Below, piece after piece: positions 11,230 through 24,229 of a DNA stretch of 57,036 nucleotides. Source of the stretch: Cymbomonas tetramitiformis (lineage: Eukaryota > Chlorophyta > Pyramimonadophyceae > Pyramimonadales > Pyramimonadaceae). How positions within the stretch are numbered: position 1 is the stretch's first letter; each line of letters begins with the position of its first letter. The stretch spans positions 39,574 to 96,609 of the forward strand of contig LGRX02010061.1 of assembly GCA_001247695.2 (NCBI GenBank), written 5' to 3'. Position numbers and translations under genes: made by a program. The notes under the pieces are model-generated. The model was not told the origin of the DNA and did no database searches. It worked only from the letters and a program-made list of their open reading frames with translations.

Positions 11230-14200
11230 GTGAGTGCCCTTGATTCGCAGAGGAATACACGCCGTTCTTCCTCAATATCTATGCTCCCCTGTTCTTGCAT
11301 CGTCGATGCCCTCGTATCCTTTTTCAATACCATGGTTGCATTTCGCAGCTTCTGATATGTGCATATTTGGCATACTCCCTTCCCTTATCTGAGCTTTCTG
11401 GTGAAGCTATCTCCTGACAACCTTAGAACGCATACTATCATGAGCTGCAATCGAACCAGCGAGCACATGATGTCTTTTGCCGAATGGAGTTGTTTAAGCA
11501 TGTTGGGATAAAGCAGATCTTTTGATGTTGGCATGAAGCAATTTCCAATTACAATTGGGTATGAAATTCCAAGCTCCCTGAAAAAGTGTGGATCAGCCTT
11601 AGTTGACTGGTGTAAGGGCTCAAATTATAAAATTGGGTCTGGATCAATCCGGAATCCGTGTTTTAGGTTAGGTGATGGGGTTGGCGGTTTAACAAGGTTA
11701 TACTCAGTAAGTTGAAGCAGAATAAATTATGAGTATACTGTGAAACTTCAACGGTGTTCAGAACAAGGGCGCTTTGAGTGTGGATCACATTTACTTCCAA
11801 AGTTGCAGATAGAATATGGAATACAAGCACCTCAGCGACAGCCAACAGAATTTTTGCATTGCAATCCCACATCTTAGCCATTCTCCCATGCATAACATGC
11901 ATACGGATGGGTTTACACGCAAAAGCTTGGTATGCTTATTACGCGCCGAAGCACCATCATCCTGACCTAAATGGTGTACGTCGGATCAAGTGGAAGCACT
12001 GCGGGACCCCTTGTGATGATGTTAGCCAGCAAAGCTCAAACCATCAAATGGGAAGTAAAATGCGCAAATAAGACTGGTCGACACTTTTCTTGCAAAGAAG
12101 CTCGTATATTATCGTATGTGATAGGGATTTTGGTTTGCATCAATTTTCTCTTCATCTTTCCATGCAGAAGGGATGCAGGGATTGTTCATGGCATGCCCTC
12201 TGGAGCCATGTTAGGGAATGTGCGAAAGGCAAAAGGAAGCGGATAAAAGTTGTACCCATCTTTCAATGCGCGTGTATATCCTACATAGTGAACCTGAGCA
12301 AAAAAAGGGAGTTTGGCGCGGGGGTGCAGAATGTGGGCGCCGATTCATTGATGATGACCAGTCACACACGATGATGGATATCTTCATAGTAAGGGCATGT
12401 TTCTCATCAGCATGCGCTATGTCATTTTTACATATGAACTGAAATGCAAGAGAGATGTGTGTTTAGTTGGCAATGACCAGAGTCCATCACTATAGGACAA
12501 AATCTCCTGGGCGATGGCACCACCCTCATCGATAAAGCTTGGTTTTCTATCGGAGATGGCATGCATTTCCTAGAAGTGTATAGTTTCCTCAGGTGTTGAT
12601 CTTTGGCTTGACAATAGTGTGCATCTTATTTTCATTGTGAGGTTGTACGCATGTTGCACAAGATTGCGTAGGATGCCGGTGGGGAGCTTAAATACTCAGT
12701 GAAGTACACCTGGATGATAGACAGTTGGGGAGATGCGGAGTCACACAGAGTGTTGCAGCGGCATTAATGCCTTCGGAGCCACGCCTGATGAAGGGTCGTG
12801 CTGTCATTCTCGAGCGTATGGTCACTTGGAAGGTATCGCTTCCTGTTTAGGCCGATTGGTGGCATTGGCCTGGTGTGAAATTATAGTATTCACTCACAAT
12901 TGGCCTGGTGTGACATTCCATGGGGGCTATGGCTCTGTACTGCACTGTTCATTGTGAGGTGCAATGCAGCAATGCATGACACACAAGTCCTGCCGCTGTA
13001 TTTTACTTGCTCAAACCTGATGTGGGAGGGAAACCAGAGAGTGAGAGTTACATGGAATCCTAATCACTGCACTGAGCAGTTGCAATCTGCCTCAAAGTCA
13101 GATGGCGCCAGTGCAGGGAACCACGCTGCTAGTGATGTGAAAGCCATATCAATTCCCATGCAACAGGATATCGGTGATATGATCTTGGTGCATGCGGAAG
13201 TCTGGTCTCTTCTGTTCTCCCGAAAACCTAAGCATCACTGGACTGGGATTTACTGGTCATATTGGGTCGGACCCTGGGAACAGGGAAGTGTGAGATTGAA
13301 TAGAAAATTGCTCCAAACACATCTCCCATTTGTTTATGGCCCGCTGCTACCAGTCCCTGGTATGTTCTACAAATCCAAAATCCTTTTGATCCTCATAGGC
13401 TTGAAAACCTGAGGAAACTGAATGTGCCAAAGCATGGAGATGTTGAAACAACTTGCATGCATCCATGTTGGTAGCTCAGTGATGACGAGGGGTGAATTGC
13501 GTAACAGGTTCAGCATCCACTGCTGCACTTCCCACTCCTAAGAAGAATCCGCTGCAGATCAATTCTCCCCTGTTAGTTCCAAATAAATAAGGTTTTTATG
13601 ATATAGAATTGTCAATGCAATGCGCAGTTCTCACATCTACACATTTTGTATGTGGAGCACGGATGGGTGAATGTGGGAGAGCAACAACAGTCGATTTCCT
13701 CTCAAGATAAGGTGTGCGCCAATAAACCATCTAGTATAACCGGTCACATCATGAAATAATTGAATCTTCTGTTCAAAGGCTACAAAGGTTACACCATATA
13801 TATATATATATTCAGCCAAGATTGATAGAAAACGGCAATCACATTGACAAAGTGTATGTTCTCCACCTGTGCGCCGCATTCAATATGCAGACTTCATATA
13901 GTCTTCAGTGTTGTCTCTACTACTACTACTACCACAGAATTGTGGGTAGTACATATACTGTATGTTGTCTTGAAGTCGATTATTGTTCGATTCTTTTGAT
14001 TGTAATTTCAGTTTGCCTCAGCTTCACTTATTATTCATTGCACTCTTCGTCAAACTTGATAGACATGTCTGTCATGAGGTACTCTGCGCGGCAGCAGCCT
14101 CGAGATTCAGTATGTGCTGGTAGCATACCAAAATGCCACAGCAGACCATAACAAGAGTTGCCAAATTACATGATGCACAAGTTCATATTCATTGTGCACA

Positions 14201-14303
14201 CTAATCCTGATGCACATAGTCAGGCATGCTAATCGGATGTGCATGCATAATGTACATACATGTGCCTGCACATGCATGAAATTACTCTCTCAAGAAAGAT
14301 GTT
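11230..14303. other. AT-richer stretch with no recognised gene
   Basis: GC content is clearly lower here than in the first 10 kb. The missing 3' exon(s) of NAP1 should lie here, but I could not identify one with the required phase. Contents seen are an unassigned 170-codon open frame at 12900-13412 and a short (TA)n run near 13798-13812. Confidence 0.5.
12900..13412 (+). CDS. Unrecognised 170-codon open frame
   Basis: This is the longest open frame between 11.2 and 14.3 kb. It reads RVRVTWNPNHCTEQL and later HHWTGIYWSYWVGPWEQG, with several Trp and Cys. There is no recognisable domain, signal peptide or clear splice context. It may be a chance ORF or part of an exon. Confidence 0.15.
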   Translation: MAWCDIPWGLWLCTALFIVRCNAAMHDTQVLPLYFTCSNLMWEGNQRVRVTWNPNHCTEQLQSASKSDGASAGNHAASDVKAISIPMQQDIGDMILVHAEVWSLLFSRKPKHHWTGIYWSYWVGPWEQGSVRLNRKLLQTHLPFVYGPLLPVPGMFYKSKILLILIGLKT

Positions 14304-14507
14304 CCGTACTGTAGACCGGACCCATTAGGATAAACCGTTCATTCTTAACAGTGGTAATTATCTGAATCTGACAGTGCATATACGATTCCAGAGATCAAGA
14401 TACGACACAAGGTACAAAACACCTTTGTCGCTCCCAAGGAATCTGTTCGGACCTTCCGATGTAAAACATCGGACGGTTTATCCTAATGGGTTCGGTATAC
14501 CGTACTG
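14304..14507. mobile_element. hAT-type MITE, 188 bp, with 8-bp target duplication
   Basis: The direct repeats CCGTACTG at 14304-14311 and 14500-14507 flank an element at 14312-14499. Its ends are inverted repeats: the left begins TAGACCGGACCCATTAGGAT and the right, reverse-complemented, begins TATACCGAACCCATTAGGAT, about 25 bp in all. An 8-bp duplication and TA-starting termini fit the hAT superfamily. The interior is clearly homologous, in inverse orientation, to the element at 26835-27024. No coding capacity. Confidence 0.85.
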
Positions 14508-14521
14508 TGTCGATTGCGTAC

Positions 14522-15428
14522 CTGGTGGAAGGCCATCATTTCCGAGGCCACCTTCTGCTGCAGGATCAAACCACATCTCGATGGTATTCACACTGCCGTT
14601 CTTAAGGTTACACTCATCTCCATATGTCAAGAGTTTGCTGTCCCGAACATACTTCTTGCTGCTGCACAACTGGTTTGCATTTTGATCATGGAAGTAGCAA
14701 AACCCGAAACTCTTATGATAGCCACGGCATCCCTTAGTCTGGTCGCAGAGCGCCTTGCATTTGTTCACATCAGTGTTCATCATCTTAGTTTTCTGGTAGA
14801 AATAGTCTCCAGACGGACCGGGCGAATCATCTCCATAAGTATAGCCATCATAAAACTTCCAAGCAGGCGGCGGGCGGGGGGCCTTGGAAAAGAATGAAAT
14901 CTGCACTGGGGTGAAAGTATCACGCTCTAGCTGGCCTAGGTCCACTTCAGCCTCATCGGATAGTAGCACATCGCCATCGAAAAATCTGACTCGAAGCTTG
15001 TCATCTGACCATCAGACACAATACACACCTCCACATATAAACAAGACAGTGACATGCCTGCATCAGCATGTTAAGTGCAGTCATCATCATGTTGTATATA
15101 CCCACATCGATGTCATGTAGAGCATCGGCTTTATTTCCGAAATGCCATAATGTCCATACCCATGTAACGCACTGCACCTCTGCTAAGAGAGGGAGAAAGA
15201 GAGAGAGAGAGAGAGAGCGTGTGTGTGTGGTGTATCCTTGGACCGACTCATTTAGCATCACATAATGATAACGGATCGGGGGCACTGTGTGTGTGCGTTT
15301 ACATTACGATTTATTATCATTATTATCTGCCGTGTGTGTATACGTTATATTATGTCGCCTACGCTTACGTCTACCACATATGGGCAGATACATGTATTGG
15401 TATAGATGGGTGGGTGGGTGCACACAAA

Positions 15429-15462
<34 letters not shown>

Positions 15463-18400
15463 CATACAGACACACACACACGCATACATAGGCGTGGGTC
15501 ATTGTCACTATCTCAGGAGCAATTGCTCTGTCATATTCAATTGGGAGAGCTTTCTCACCACACACAGAGTTGCATATTGTCCTGGTGTCTTTCAGAACAT
15601 ACGTGTTTGTTGGTGCTCTTTTATTTATTATGTTGTATGTTGTGAGCCCTACCTTACATGGCATGATAGAGTGTATACGCAATATACACAATTATATAAC
15701 ACGGCATTTGTTATTATGTGTGTATGAAACAGCTCGTGATTCATGATGTTATAATCTGAGTCTGAAGCAACCTTTGCGCATACTTATGTGTGTTTAACAC
15801 TGTGAATTGCTTCATGTATAGCTTTGTATGCCCCGCCGCGCTGGGACACACATCGTGATTATCACGGTCTGATTTAATTATTAGATGCTTAGACTGTTGC
15901 TTTGTACAAAGCACATAATGTGTGGTGATAAGCCAGAGTGAATATTGATAATGTACACATGTATATACACATATACGAACGAAACCCATACATGAATGAT
16001 ACAGCGAACATACCTTAAAATTATAGTGAATGAAATTAACTGAATTATGTTACGTTCATGCCTTATATGCATTTTTCATGTGAATGTCTCTGTGTTTGAC
16101 ATGTGTGCGCGGTAAGTGCGTTGTAGTAAAACATGGTTGATCATCAATGCATATAATTTTGTGAATTGGTGTATGTGTATGTGTGGAGTTTACATGCGTC
16201 GGCAGGAAGTATTAAGCTTGCATTATACCACAGTACACATTATGTGTTAGGGCGCCCCATTTGCAAAAGTACCGCACTTAAACTTGGGCATGCTTGACCA
16301 GTTCTAAAGCCAGTAACGAGGGAATCTCCCAATTCTCAAATAACCGGCGGCAGACAATAAAAAAGATATATGCCTTCATCATTGGGTGTGTGTGAAAATA
16401 TATCAGTGAAATTATGTTCCCAGTAGACGATTTGATGTCAGGTTGATATTTCATCAACGGACTATGTATTCATATGTCAGACTTTGGCATTTAAGCAGGA
16501 TGTCCCTTGCATAATTTGGTATATATCACATAACCAATATCCATTGATCAGACACACGGACCGTGATGCTGAGGCAATCAGATGGGCGTCATCTGCAGAG
16601 ATCCAATAGCATGTGTTGATACATAGGTATAGCACAGCATGTGCTGTGCACTATCATGGGCATGCACCTGCACATCATCGCTCAACTATGGTCGACATAT
16701 TTGCTGATCTAAATGAACACACCTGAATTTATCCCCTGAATCTTGAAATCAAAAGTTCCGCAGGGCAATGTCATAAAGCTGCTGTCACGAGATAGTCGGA
16801 AAGCGGACGGATTGTCTGCTGTGTGCAAGATACGCACTGCGCTGGTTCCGGTGGTCGTATCATTCCATTCACCGTATGAATAATAACTTGAGTCGTCCCA
16901 ATTAGAATCTCGCCACACAGGAGTTGAGGTGCTATCGAAGATAGATACATACTTTCCTCCGGGATTACCGCCACCGCCACCGCTTCCTCCGATAATTTCG
17001 GCGCTGTTAATAGCACCACCAGCACCACTGCCGCCATCGCCGCTGCCATTGCTGCCGCCAGCGCCAGCACCGCCGCCGCCGCTGCCATTGCTGCCACCAT
17101 CACCAGCGCCGCTGCCACCGCTGCCACTGCTGCCAGCGCCACCGCCACCGCCGCCACTGCCACCATCAGCGCCGCCGCCGCCACTGCTGCCACCACCAGC
17201 ACTGCCGCCGCGCTGCCGCTGCTGCCACCACCAGCACTGCCGCCACCGCTGCCACTTCTGCCACCAGCGCCACCGCCGCTACTACCACTGCTGCCACCAC
17301 CAGCGCCGCCGCTACCGCTGCCACCACTGCCACTACCAGCAGCACGCCGCCACCGCTGCTGCCACCGCTGCCACCACCAGCGCCGCCGCTACCGCTGCCA
17401 CTGCTGCCGCCACCAGCGCCAGCGCTGCCACCACCAGCGCTGCCGCCACCAGCGCCACTGCTGCCACCACCAGCGCCACCGCTGCCACTGCTGCCACCAC
17501 CAGTGCCGCCACTGCCACTGCTGCCACTGCTGCCACCACCAGCGCCGCTGCTGCCGCTGCCACTGCTGCCACTACCAGCAGCGTTGCCGCCACCGCTGCC
17601 ACCACCAGCGCCGCCGCCGCCGCTGCCACTGCTGCCACCACCAGCGCCGCGCCACCGCTGCACTACCAGCGCCGCCACTGCCACTGCCACTGCTGTCACT
17701 GCTGCTACTGCTGCCACCACCAGCGCCGCTGCTGCTGCTGCCACCACTGGCACTGCTGCCACCACCAGTAGCGCCGCCGCCACTGCTGCCACCACCAGCG
17801 TCGCCACTACCACTGCCGCCACTACCCGAGCCTCCAGTATCATCGGGGAACTGGGCGCCATCGTTGATAATCAATGTGCCAGACACCCATGAATTCTGCG
17901 CGACGCCAGCACACACTCATGTGGCACACATATGCATACATTTTAGCGCTCGTTGAAAGTACATTGCGCACTATAGTCACTTGAGCATCGAGATACGGCA
18001 AACATGGGTTGATAGTTGACTGAAATGTCACTTATTGTATTTTTGAATATAGACTAACTTTTAATACATAGTAGGAAGCATGCTGGACAAAATTGACCGC
18101 ATGGCGAGATTGATGGGCTCGAGATTTGCCTGAGATTTATCCAGGCAGGCGAATATGCATGCAGTACTTAGGCAAATGTGTAAATTGTTCATATATCACA
18201 ATCTAGAATGTTTCACATCGACGGCGTGTTTTGGCATGCAGTGGGTGTGCAGAAATGCGCACAAGGCATCTAGAATATCTTGGACAGTTTGCCGATTCCC
18301 GATAGCTTGGAATATCAAAGAACTCTTCACATAATCGTTGCAATGTCATAAGTAGTTTCGCACACACATCGCACACACATCGCGCACACCCTCGCATGCA

Positions 18401-21013
18401 TATTCTTGCACACAACACAACTCAATCACATATATATATATATATGTATCTCTCTCTCTCTCTCTTCGATTTCTGTGCTTGCATTCATGACCGTATCGGC
18501 ATGGCTACGCTCGATGCTGCATAGATGATGATGATGATGCATATTTACAATGTTGATTGATGAATATGTTATATATTAAATATTAAAATTAAACATCAAC
18601 CTTGGCTTACCACAACGCACTTACCGCGTGTACCAAATATTATATTATATCATTACATTATATCATTATATGCATACATACATACCGATGCATACATACA
18701 TACATACATACATTCATGCAATTTCGGAATGCTCATATTGGAAAACATTGGACCATGCCGCTTTGTGTGTGCATATACACGCATGATTATGCAATATCGT
18801 GCTTTGCCCGGTAAATCAAAGTAGTTGCTATCTGAAACTATTTGTGCCACTGTCCCACTGACCTGATAGCTGTAAGATGGATTGACACAAAGAGCTTGCA
18901 CTGCGGATAATCTTTGACAAGTCGGTCCAACGAGTTCCACATCCAGATTCCATTGTACTGCCATGATCTCTGTCGGTCTCGTCCCTATTGATTTGGATTG
19001 TGATTTCAGTAAGCATGTTTTGGGGGCATGTGCAATTCCATACTCATCAGTGCATCCTCCAAGTGCGGCGCAATAGGTCCTGATGTGGGGTCAGCAAAAG
19101 AACCGAGTTAGATGAGCTGAAATGACACTATATAAGGGCGCACTATATAAGCTGATATCATCAATTTTCGATTATTTGTATACAGTACCTCTGCGATCAT
19201 GTGTGTGTGTGTGTACGAATAACTGTGGCGTGCATGGGTGCACGTGCCTCGGAAGAAGCGTATACCGAAATCCATATGAGCAACACCCCTGGTCGTCATG
19301 GCAATTAATACTGAGGTTCCGGCAGTTTTTTTGTGTGCAAATTCGTCATTTTAAAATGCGGGAAAATGTTAGGAAACAGAACGGAGTTCACAGACACATT
19401 TTACACCCGCTGCTTCAGCCAATCGCAACTGTAACTAGAATAATTACATCCATACATACCTGCTCGTATTGATAATTGTGCCGGATATTAATAGTATTCA
19501 CTCTGGCTTACCACCACGCATTGTGCGATTTGTGCCAAGCACCGGAGGCATCCGATTGTTAAATCAGACCGTAGCAATCACGACGCGTGACCTGTCCCGG
19601 CGTGTGGATATTTGTGCCAGATATATCCACACGCTATTGTGTACTTTAGGAGAGCCGCGGTGTATATGTGAAATATATGTGTAAATATGAAATACGTGTG
19701 TATACATATATATATATGTATGTATATGTGTGTGTGTGCATTGGTCATCACGTATAGTTATTAAGAATACTATCAGTGCTATCGTATATGGAACGCATTG
19801 GCACTTATCTTATGAGCAACCATGCGTGCACCAAGCGCTTCGAGTAGTACACTGCCATGAATACAAGACTTGTCGGATGTCCCCTCATGTCACGCACACT
19901 TGGTATATATGTTTTTGCAAACAATATAGCCCGTTGGCATCGCGTATCATCAGCGGCGACAGAATACTAAGTGGCGTGCCTGGCACCAACGCGATTTCGA
20001 AAGCGGGACGTGCGGCGGCAGCATTAGTGTCCGGGCCTCTGAGATGTACGGATGGTGTATGTATGTTGATAACAATGGACCGACCGCTCACAATATGTAA
20101 GACATATGTCATCGATGTATGATCAGAGTAACACGACAGCAATATTTATCATACCGTCCTAGCTATATCAAATTATATTATATCGCGCTGCGTATCAGCA
20201 CATATATGAGATACTGAAGATCCAGTCGTGCCAATGGCGTTTGCTGATGGCCTGTCTCATGACAGCTTACAATGATATTGGACCACATTTGCCTTTAGGG
20301 TAAATGATATTGTGGATATCACACGTCGAAGGCCTCAATGCGCGTCCGTGTACAAGAATGGTGGCACTTCACTATCGCAAACGTACAACGGCACGCAGCG
20401 CGGGACATCGTACACACTCATATTGCCGAATGCAATAATATAATGACACCATTATGGAGCTATAACACGCGGTGCGTGCGTACATTCATCGACGGACCTA
20501 TACGAAGCAATCATGCGGAATCTTCGGCATTTTTTTTATGTTTTTAAAGCAGCATGATGCGAAAAATGTATCTCGCATAAGGGAAGGTGGAGGGTACCAT
20601 GTGTCACAGGCCCCTTGATCCGCGCACACTTGGGAACACTCGCAAGCTCCAGATACATCGGCGTTGCTCTGCAGAACAGTTCCGCTGAACAATGCATCTC
20701 TTGCACATATGGAAGAGTTGTCATAGAAAGCCAGCGGAATAGGAGGGGGAGATGCCGATGTCGCATCATCACGAAAGAGGTAGCTTGCGAGCATTGGGCA
20801 CACATTGGGTGCTGCAGCACATCGATCGTTTGCTGGAAGATACTGGCTCTGGTCACATTGGCAAATTGCTGGTATGGGGGCTTTGTGGAAGAGCAAGGGA
20901 CGACCAGCCCAGTGCGACTGCCACCAAACAAATGGCCAAAAGAATGCGCTGGCGGGTGCGAATAGCAAAACGAGGTACAATGTGACCGTAGCGAATCGCA
21001 GTGCGGGCATCAT
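14522..21013 (-). CDS. Candidate secreted multi-exon protein: signal peptide, Cys-rich PAN-like segments, Gly/Ser linker
   Basis: Four minus-strand blocks look coding. 20598-21013 starts with Met and a signal peptide (LYLVLLFAPASA), then a Cys-rich part ending CECSQVCADQGACDTW, PAN/Apple-like. 18863-18984 follows a TAG acceptor and reads WQYNGIWMWNSLDRLVKDYP. 16723-17895 starts NSWVSGTLIINDG, runs through a long Gly/Ser tract and ends KYVSIFDSTSTPVWRDSNW and onward to a GT donor. 14522-15004 reads LRVRFFDGDVLLSDEAEVDL, then a PAN-like CKALCDQTKGCRGYH with further Cys. The predicted protein is extracellular. The blocks are not phase-compatible throughout, so exons are missing or this is more than one gene. 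Family unknown. Confidence 0.4.
15188..15232. repeat. (GA)n and (GT)n microsatellites
   Basis: A GAGAGA run passes into a GTGTGT run. A short CA tract follows at about 15428-15480. Confidence 0.85.
15428..15482. repeat. (CA)n microsatellite
   Basis: ACACAC run with two short interruptions, in the presumed intron between 14522-15004 and 16723-17895. Confidence 0.9.
16970..17835. repeat. Coding-type GCN/GGY low-complexity tract (Gly/Ser linker on the minus strand)
   Basis: On the plus strand this is an irregular array of GCCACC, GCTGCC and ACCACCAGC trinucleotide blocks. On the minus strand it reads GGGSSG-type linker, but the Gly/Ser frame changes at about 17655, 17345 and 17210. The other frames read Ala/Val-rich. 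The flanking sequence is non-repetitive and protein-like, so the Gly/Ser frame is the likely real one and the shifts are indels or sequencing errors. Confidence 0.75.
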
Positions 21014-21490
21014 CGTGAAGAATGCTCAGGAGCAAGCTACCAGAATTGTGTCGACAGGCCTGAGATAAATAAAGTGCGAGCTCACCGGGGCCCGCTGGAT
21101 GTGTACGTTTATGTGTCGGTGCTGAATGTAGAAGTTTTGTTTTTTGATTTGGAGCTGTGACGGCGGTGTCTTTATAACGGAAAGGAATCTCTATTAGGGA
21201 GTGAGTTCTGATCATCACTTGATCTAATGGCTCTCGTATTCAATTGGTTGGGATCTCAAGCGTGGCTGCACCGCGCATGTTCCCGCCAAATGCCACAACG
21301 CCAAAAATTCAGTTCGCATCGCATCCTTTGTAGGATCTATAGGATGATAGGGCGTGTGGCGTGCCGAGTGGTGGAGATGTCTGCATTATTTAGATGGTAA
21401 ATACGCGATATACGTTCCTCCTACGTTATACGATTTATTTTATTCATTATCATTTTTATTTTAGATTTATTTTATTCATCATCATTTTTA

Positions 21491-21529
<39 letters not shown>

Positions 21530-22205
21530 CCCGACAGAGTCGATTCGCAGGTACCCACGACGGATCCACTTCAGCAATTGGCACTCTCTTATCATTCGCC
21601 ATCACAAACGCATGCTTAATTACAGTGCTTCCAATTATTGACTAGATGTGTTTTTTTGGTGTCAATAAGTCTTTAAAATTTGGATTATTTGTGCCTTTGT
21701 GAGAATTAATTTATTCCAAACTTGTTTATTGACGGGTATGTTTGCATGCGCGAGTGCATTTATTAATTTAAACATTATTTATTGGTTGGCATGTTTGTAT
21801 CTGCATTAGCATTTATTCATTAAAACATTGTTTATTGTTGGGCTGGGTCCGCAGTTGAACTTTGATTATATACGAACATATTGGCATATCGAACGCATGA
21901 TTCCGATCACGTTTCATATGAAACTGAAGTTGTTTTCTAGTGCGCCCGCCTGACGGGTCATTCACCATTCTGATCATATCTCACGCCGTGCATATCTATT
22001 TGAGCCGTAGTAATCTTGATATTCTTATAGAGGACACTGAGCCCGACATTTTGAGCTATCAAACGTAGTAATACGGTCAGTATTTCTCATGACGAAGATA
22101 TTTGGGGTTATGTCTGAAAAATGCTGAATGTCAAATGCCGAATGTCTGAAAAATGCTGAATGTCATGATGGGAAAACATGCTCATCCTCAACAATATTGT
22201 TGTGG
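21014..22205. other. AT-rich intergenic stretch
   Basis: Upstream of the candidate secreted gene. It contains TTA/TTAT-rich low complexity and a (TAT)n run at about 21485-21530. No gene seen. Confidence 0.6.
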
Positions 22206-22301
22206 TCAGAGGCAGGAGTTGCCTTTAGTAGGGCCAACATCCGCGCCTAATGAGAACCCTACGGTGAGCCATAGCGATATGAAGAACAGTATGCCTTTCA
22301 T
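22206..22301 (-). CDS. Possible first exon with a signal peptide
   Basis: A short frame starts with Met and reads MKGILFFISLWLTVGFSLGA, a good secretion signal, then 11 residues to a TGA. As a complete protein it is too short, so it may be the first exon of a gene whose donor I cannot place, or chance. Confidence 0.2.
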   Translation of the reverse strand: MKGILFFISLWLTVGFSLGADVGPTKGNSCL

Positions 22302-22862
22302 ACTGTGCGTACGGAGTTGAACGAAGTTACGTAATACAACAATTTCCAAGAACGAACGAAGGTGAAAACGCACGGCGGAAACAGAAGTGATTACAGACAC
22401 GCAGACACGGCTACAGTGCTGACACGTCGAGGGCATGGGCACTTGGTTCGTATCCAATTAATTTATAATTACACTATTTATTGGTCGGGCAAGTAGCATC
22501 GCACCTGGAGTTTTATCAATAATAACTTGTTTATTGACGGTGCAATCCTCTGTTCAGTCCGCATTAGTTCATAAAAATCTTATTTATTGGGGATCAACCA
22601 CCGTGCGATGAAACATTTATTGTTTCCTTATCTATACTATTGATGAAAGCTATTTTTTTAAATAGTTAATTATTTTATAAGTCAATAATTGGAAGCACTG
22701 TACATCCGCTTCACGTTTCAGCATACATTCAAATGCTGTGTGGGCCTCTCCCACATCAACAAAATCTTGTGAAGCCTTATGCAATTCTATGAGCGAACTG
22801 ATCTCTGCACTCAGGAGAAAATAGAGTGCAGTCCAAGCGGCAAATGCACGCAGCCAACACCG

Positions 22863-23195
22863 ATTTTCCACAAGCAACATAAAACTTTGTAATTGCGTTT
22901 GCCAAAGACTGATACCGCTGATTAGGAAATACAGTTTGATCGCTCTCTACTGTCTTAACCAGACAGCACATACATGCTTCGTACCGATCCACTACACATT
23001 GCATTCGCGGATCGGTCAGCAAGGCAGCATAAGTAAAATGTGCCACACCATTCTCACATTGCTCCCGTTGCGTTGAAGAGTGACAATTTTGCACAGTCAA
23101 TGAATTATCACCGTTGCCATTCCTTGTAGAATCAGTTGGTGTGCCGGATGATGGCAAACACAATGTGGTGTTATCATCACGGGCACTTGCGAAAG
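22863..23195 (-). CDS. Candidate exon of a Cys-rich secreted protein
   Basis: The open frame reads CVVDRYEACMCCLVKTVESD then YQSLANAITKFYVACGKS, with many Cys. A plausible donor (TCG|GTGTTG) lies at about 22863. No domain recognised; it resembles the other extracellular-type exons on this strand only in general character. Confidence 0.3.
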
Positions 23196-23199
23196 TCAT

Positions 23200-23765
23200 G
23201 AGCAAACCCCAACTGGAACGTCAAAAACGGTCACCTACATCACGGAACATCACCGGTATGAGTTGCGGAAGTGGTAGAGGGGGCTACCACCTTTCATTCC
23301 CGCCCATCATCGGACGCCCCCGAGCTGTACTCGAAAATCTACATGCGTTCAAAGATCTCGGTTTAAAGCGAACCCTGTGAGCAAACCCCAACTGGAACGT
23401 AAAAAACGATCCCCTACGGTACATCACCGAACATCACCGGTATGAGTTGCGGAAGTGGTAGAGGGGAGCGTCACCTTTCATTCCCGCCCATCATCAGACG
23501 CAACCGAGTTGTACTCGAGAAACTACATGCGTTCAAATATCTCGGTTGAAAGCGAACCCTGTGAGCAAACCCCAACTGGAACGTCAAAAACGGTCCCCTA
23601 CATCACCGAACATCACCGGTATGAGTTGCGGAAGTGGTAGAGGGAAGCGTCACCTTTCATTCCCGCCCATCACCAGACGCAACCGAGCTGTACTCGAGAA
23701 ACTACATGCGTTCAAATATCTCGGTTTAAAGCGAACCCTGTGAGCAAACCCCAACTGGAACGCAC
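23200..23765. repeat. ~180-bp satellite-like tandem repeat, three copies plus a partial fourth
   Basis: Units start at 23200, 23379, 23563 and 23742 with GAGCAAACCCCAACTGGAAC, giving periods of 179, 184 and 179 bp. Each unit has a similar plus-strand open frame of about 60 codons ending TGA exactly at the unit boundary. The fourth copy decays after about 25 bp. Confidence 0.93.
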
Positions 23766-24140
23766 AAGGCGGTCCCACATACAGCGCTAGATACCTAGTG
23801 TGAGATGCTCAAGTATTCTTAGGATAAGTACGTAAAATCTGCGCCCAGCGTTGCACGTTGCCGGACAATACAGCAAAAAGAATGAACTTGGGGAGATGGC
23901 TTTTGCTCACCCACGATGCGCGCTCTTTAAAGCTTCGTTTAAAGAACATGTTCATAATTGAGGTGAAAACCGAAGCAAATATGCCTCTACCATGTAGTTA
24001 CGGATAATCTATCTCTCCGAAATGGGCGGGGGAAATGATCACTCTGCACACGCTGCATTTTTATCAACAGGAAAACAACAGGAAAACCCTAGAAAAAGGT
24101 AGTGAGATTTACGGCTGTTTTCTTGGTTTTGGCATAAAAG

Positions 24141-24229
24141 ACCGGAGTCTCTGAGCTTCTAAAATGTAACAAATCTCGAATAATCGAACCTCGATCGCTT
24201 CGGCCGCGGCCGCGGCTCAGAGACTCCGG
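24141..24229. repeat. Inverted repeat with 16-bp perfect arms
   Basis: ACCGGAGTCTCTGAGC near 24141 is the exact reverse complement of GCTCAGAGACTCCGGT near 24214. The loop contains a GC-rich GGCCGCGGCCGCGGC core. It could be a decayed MITE or a structured RNA; no target duplication was identified. Confidence 0.75.

Noticed and set aside
16929..17771. 280-codon plus-strand Pro/His/Ala/Thr-rich ORF
   Set aside because: Opposite strand of the Gly/Ser linker; the coding evidence in the flanks is on the minus strand.
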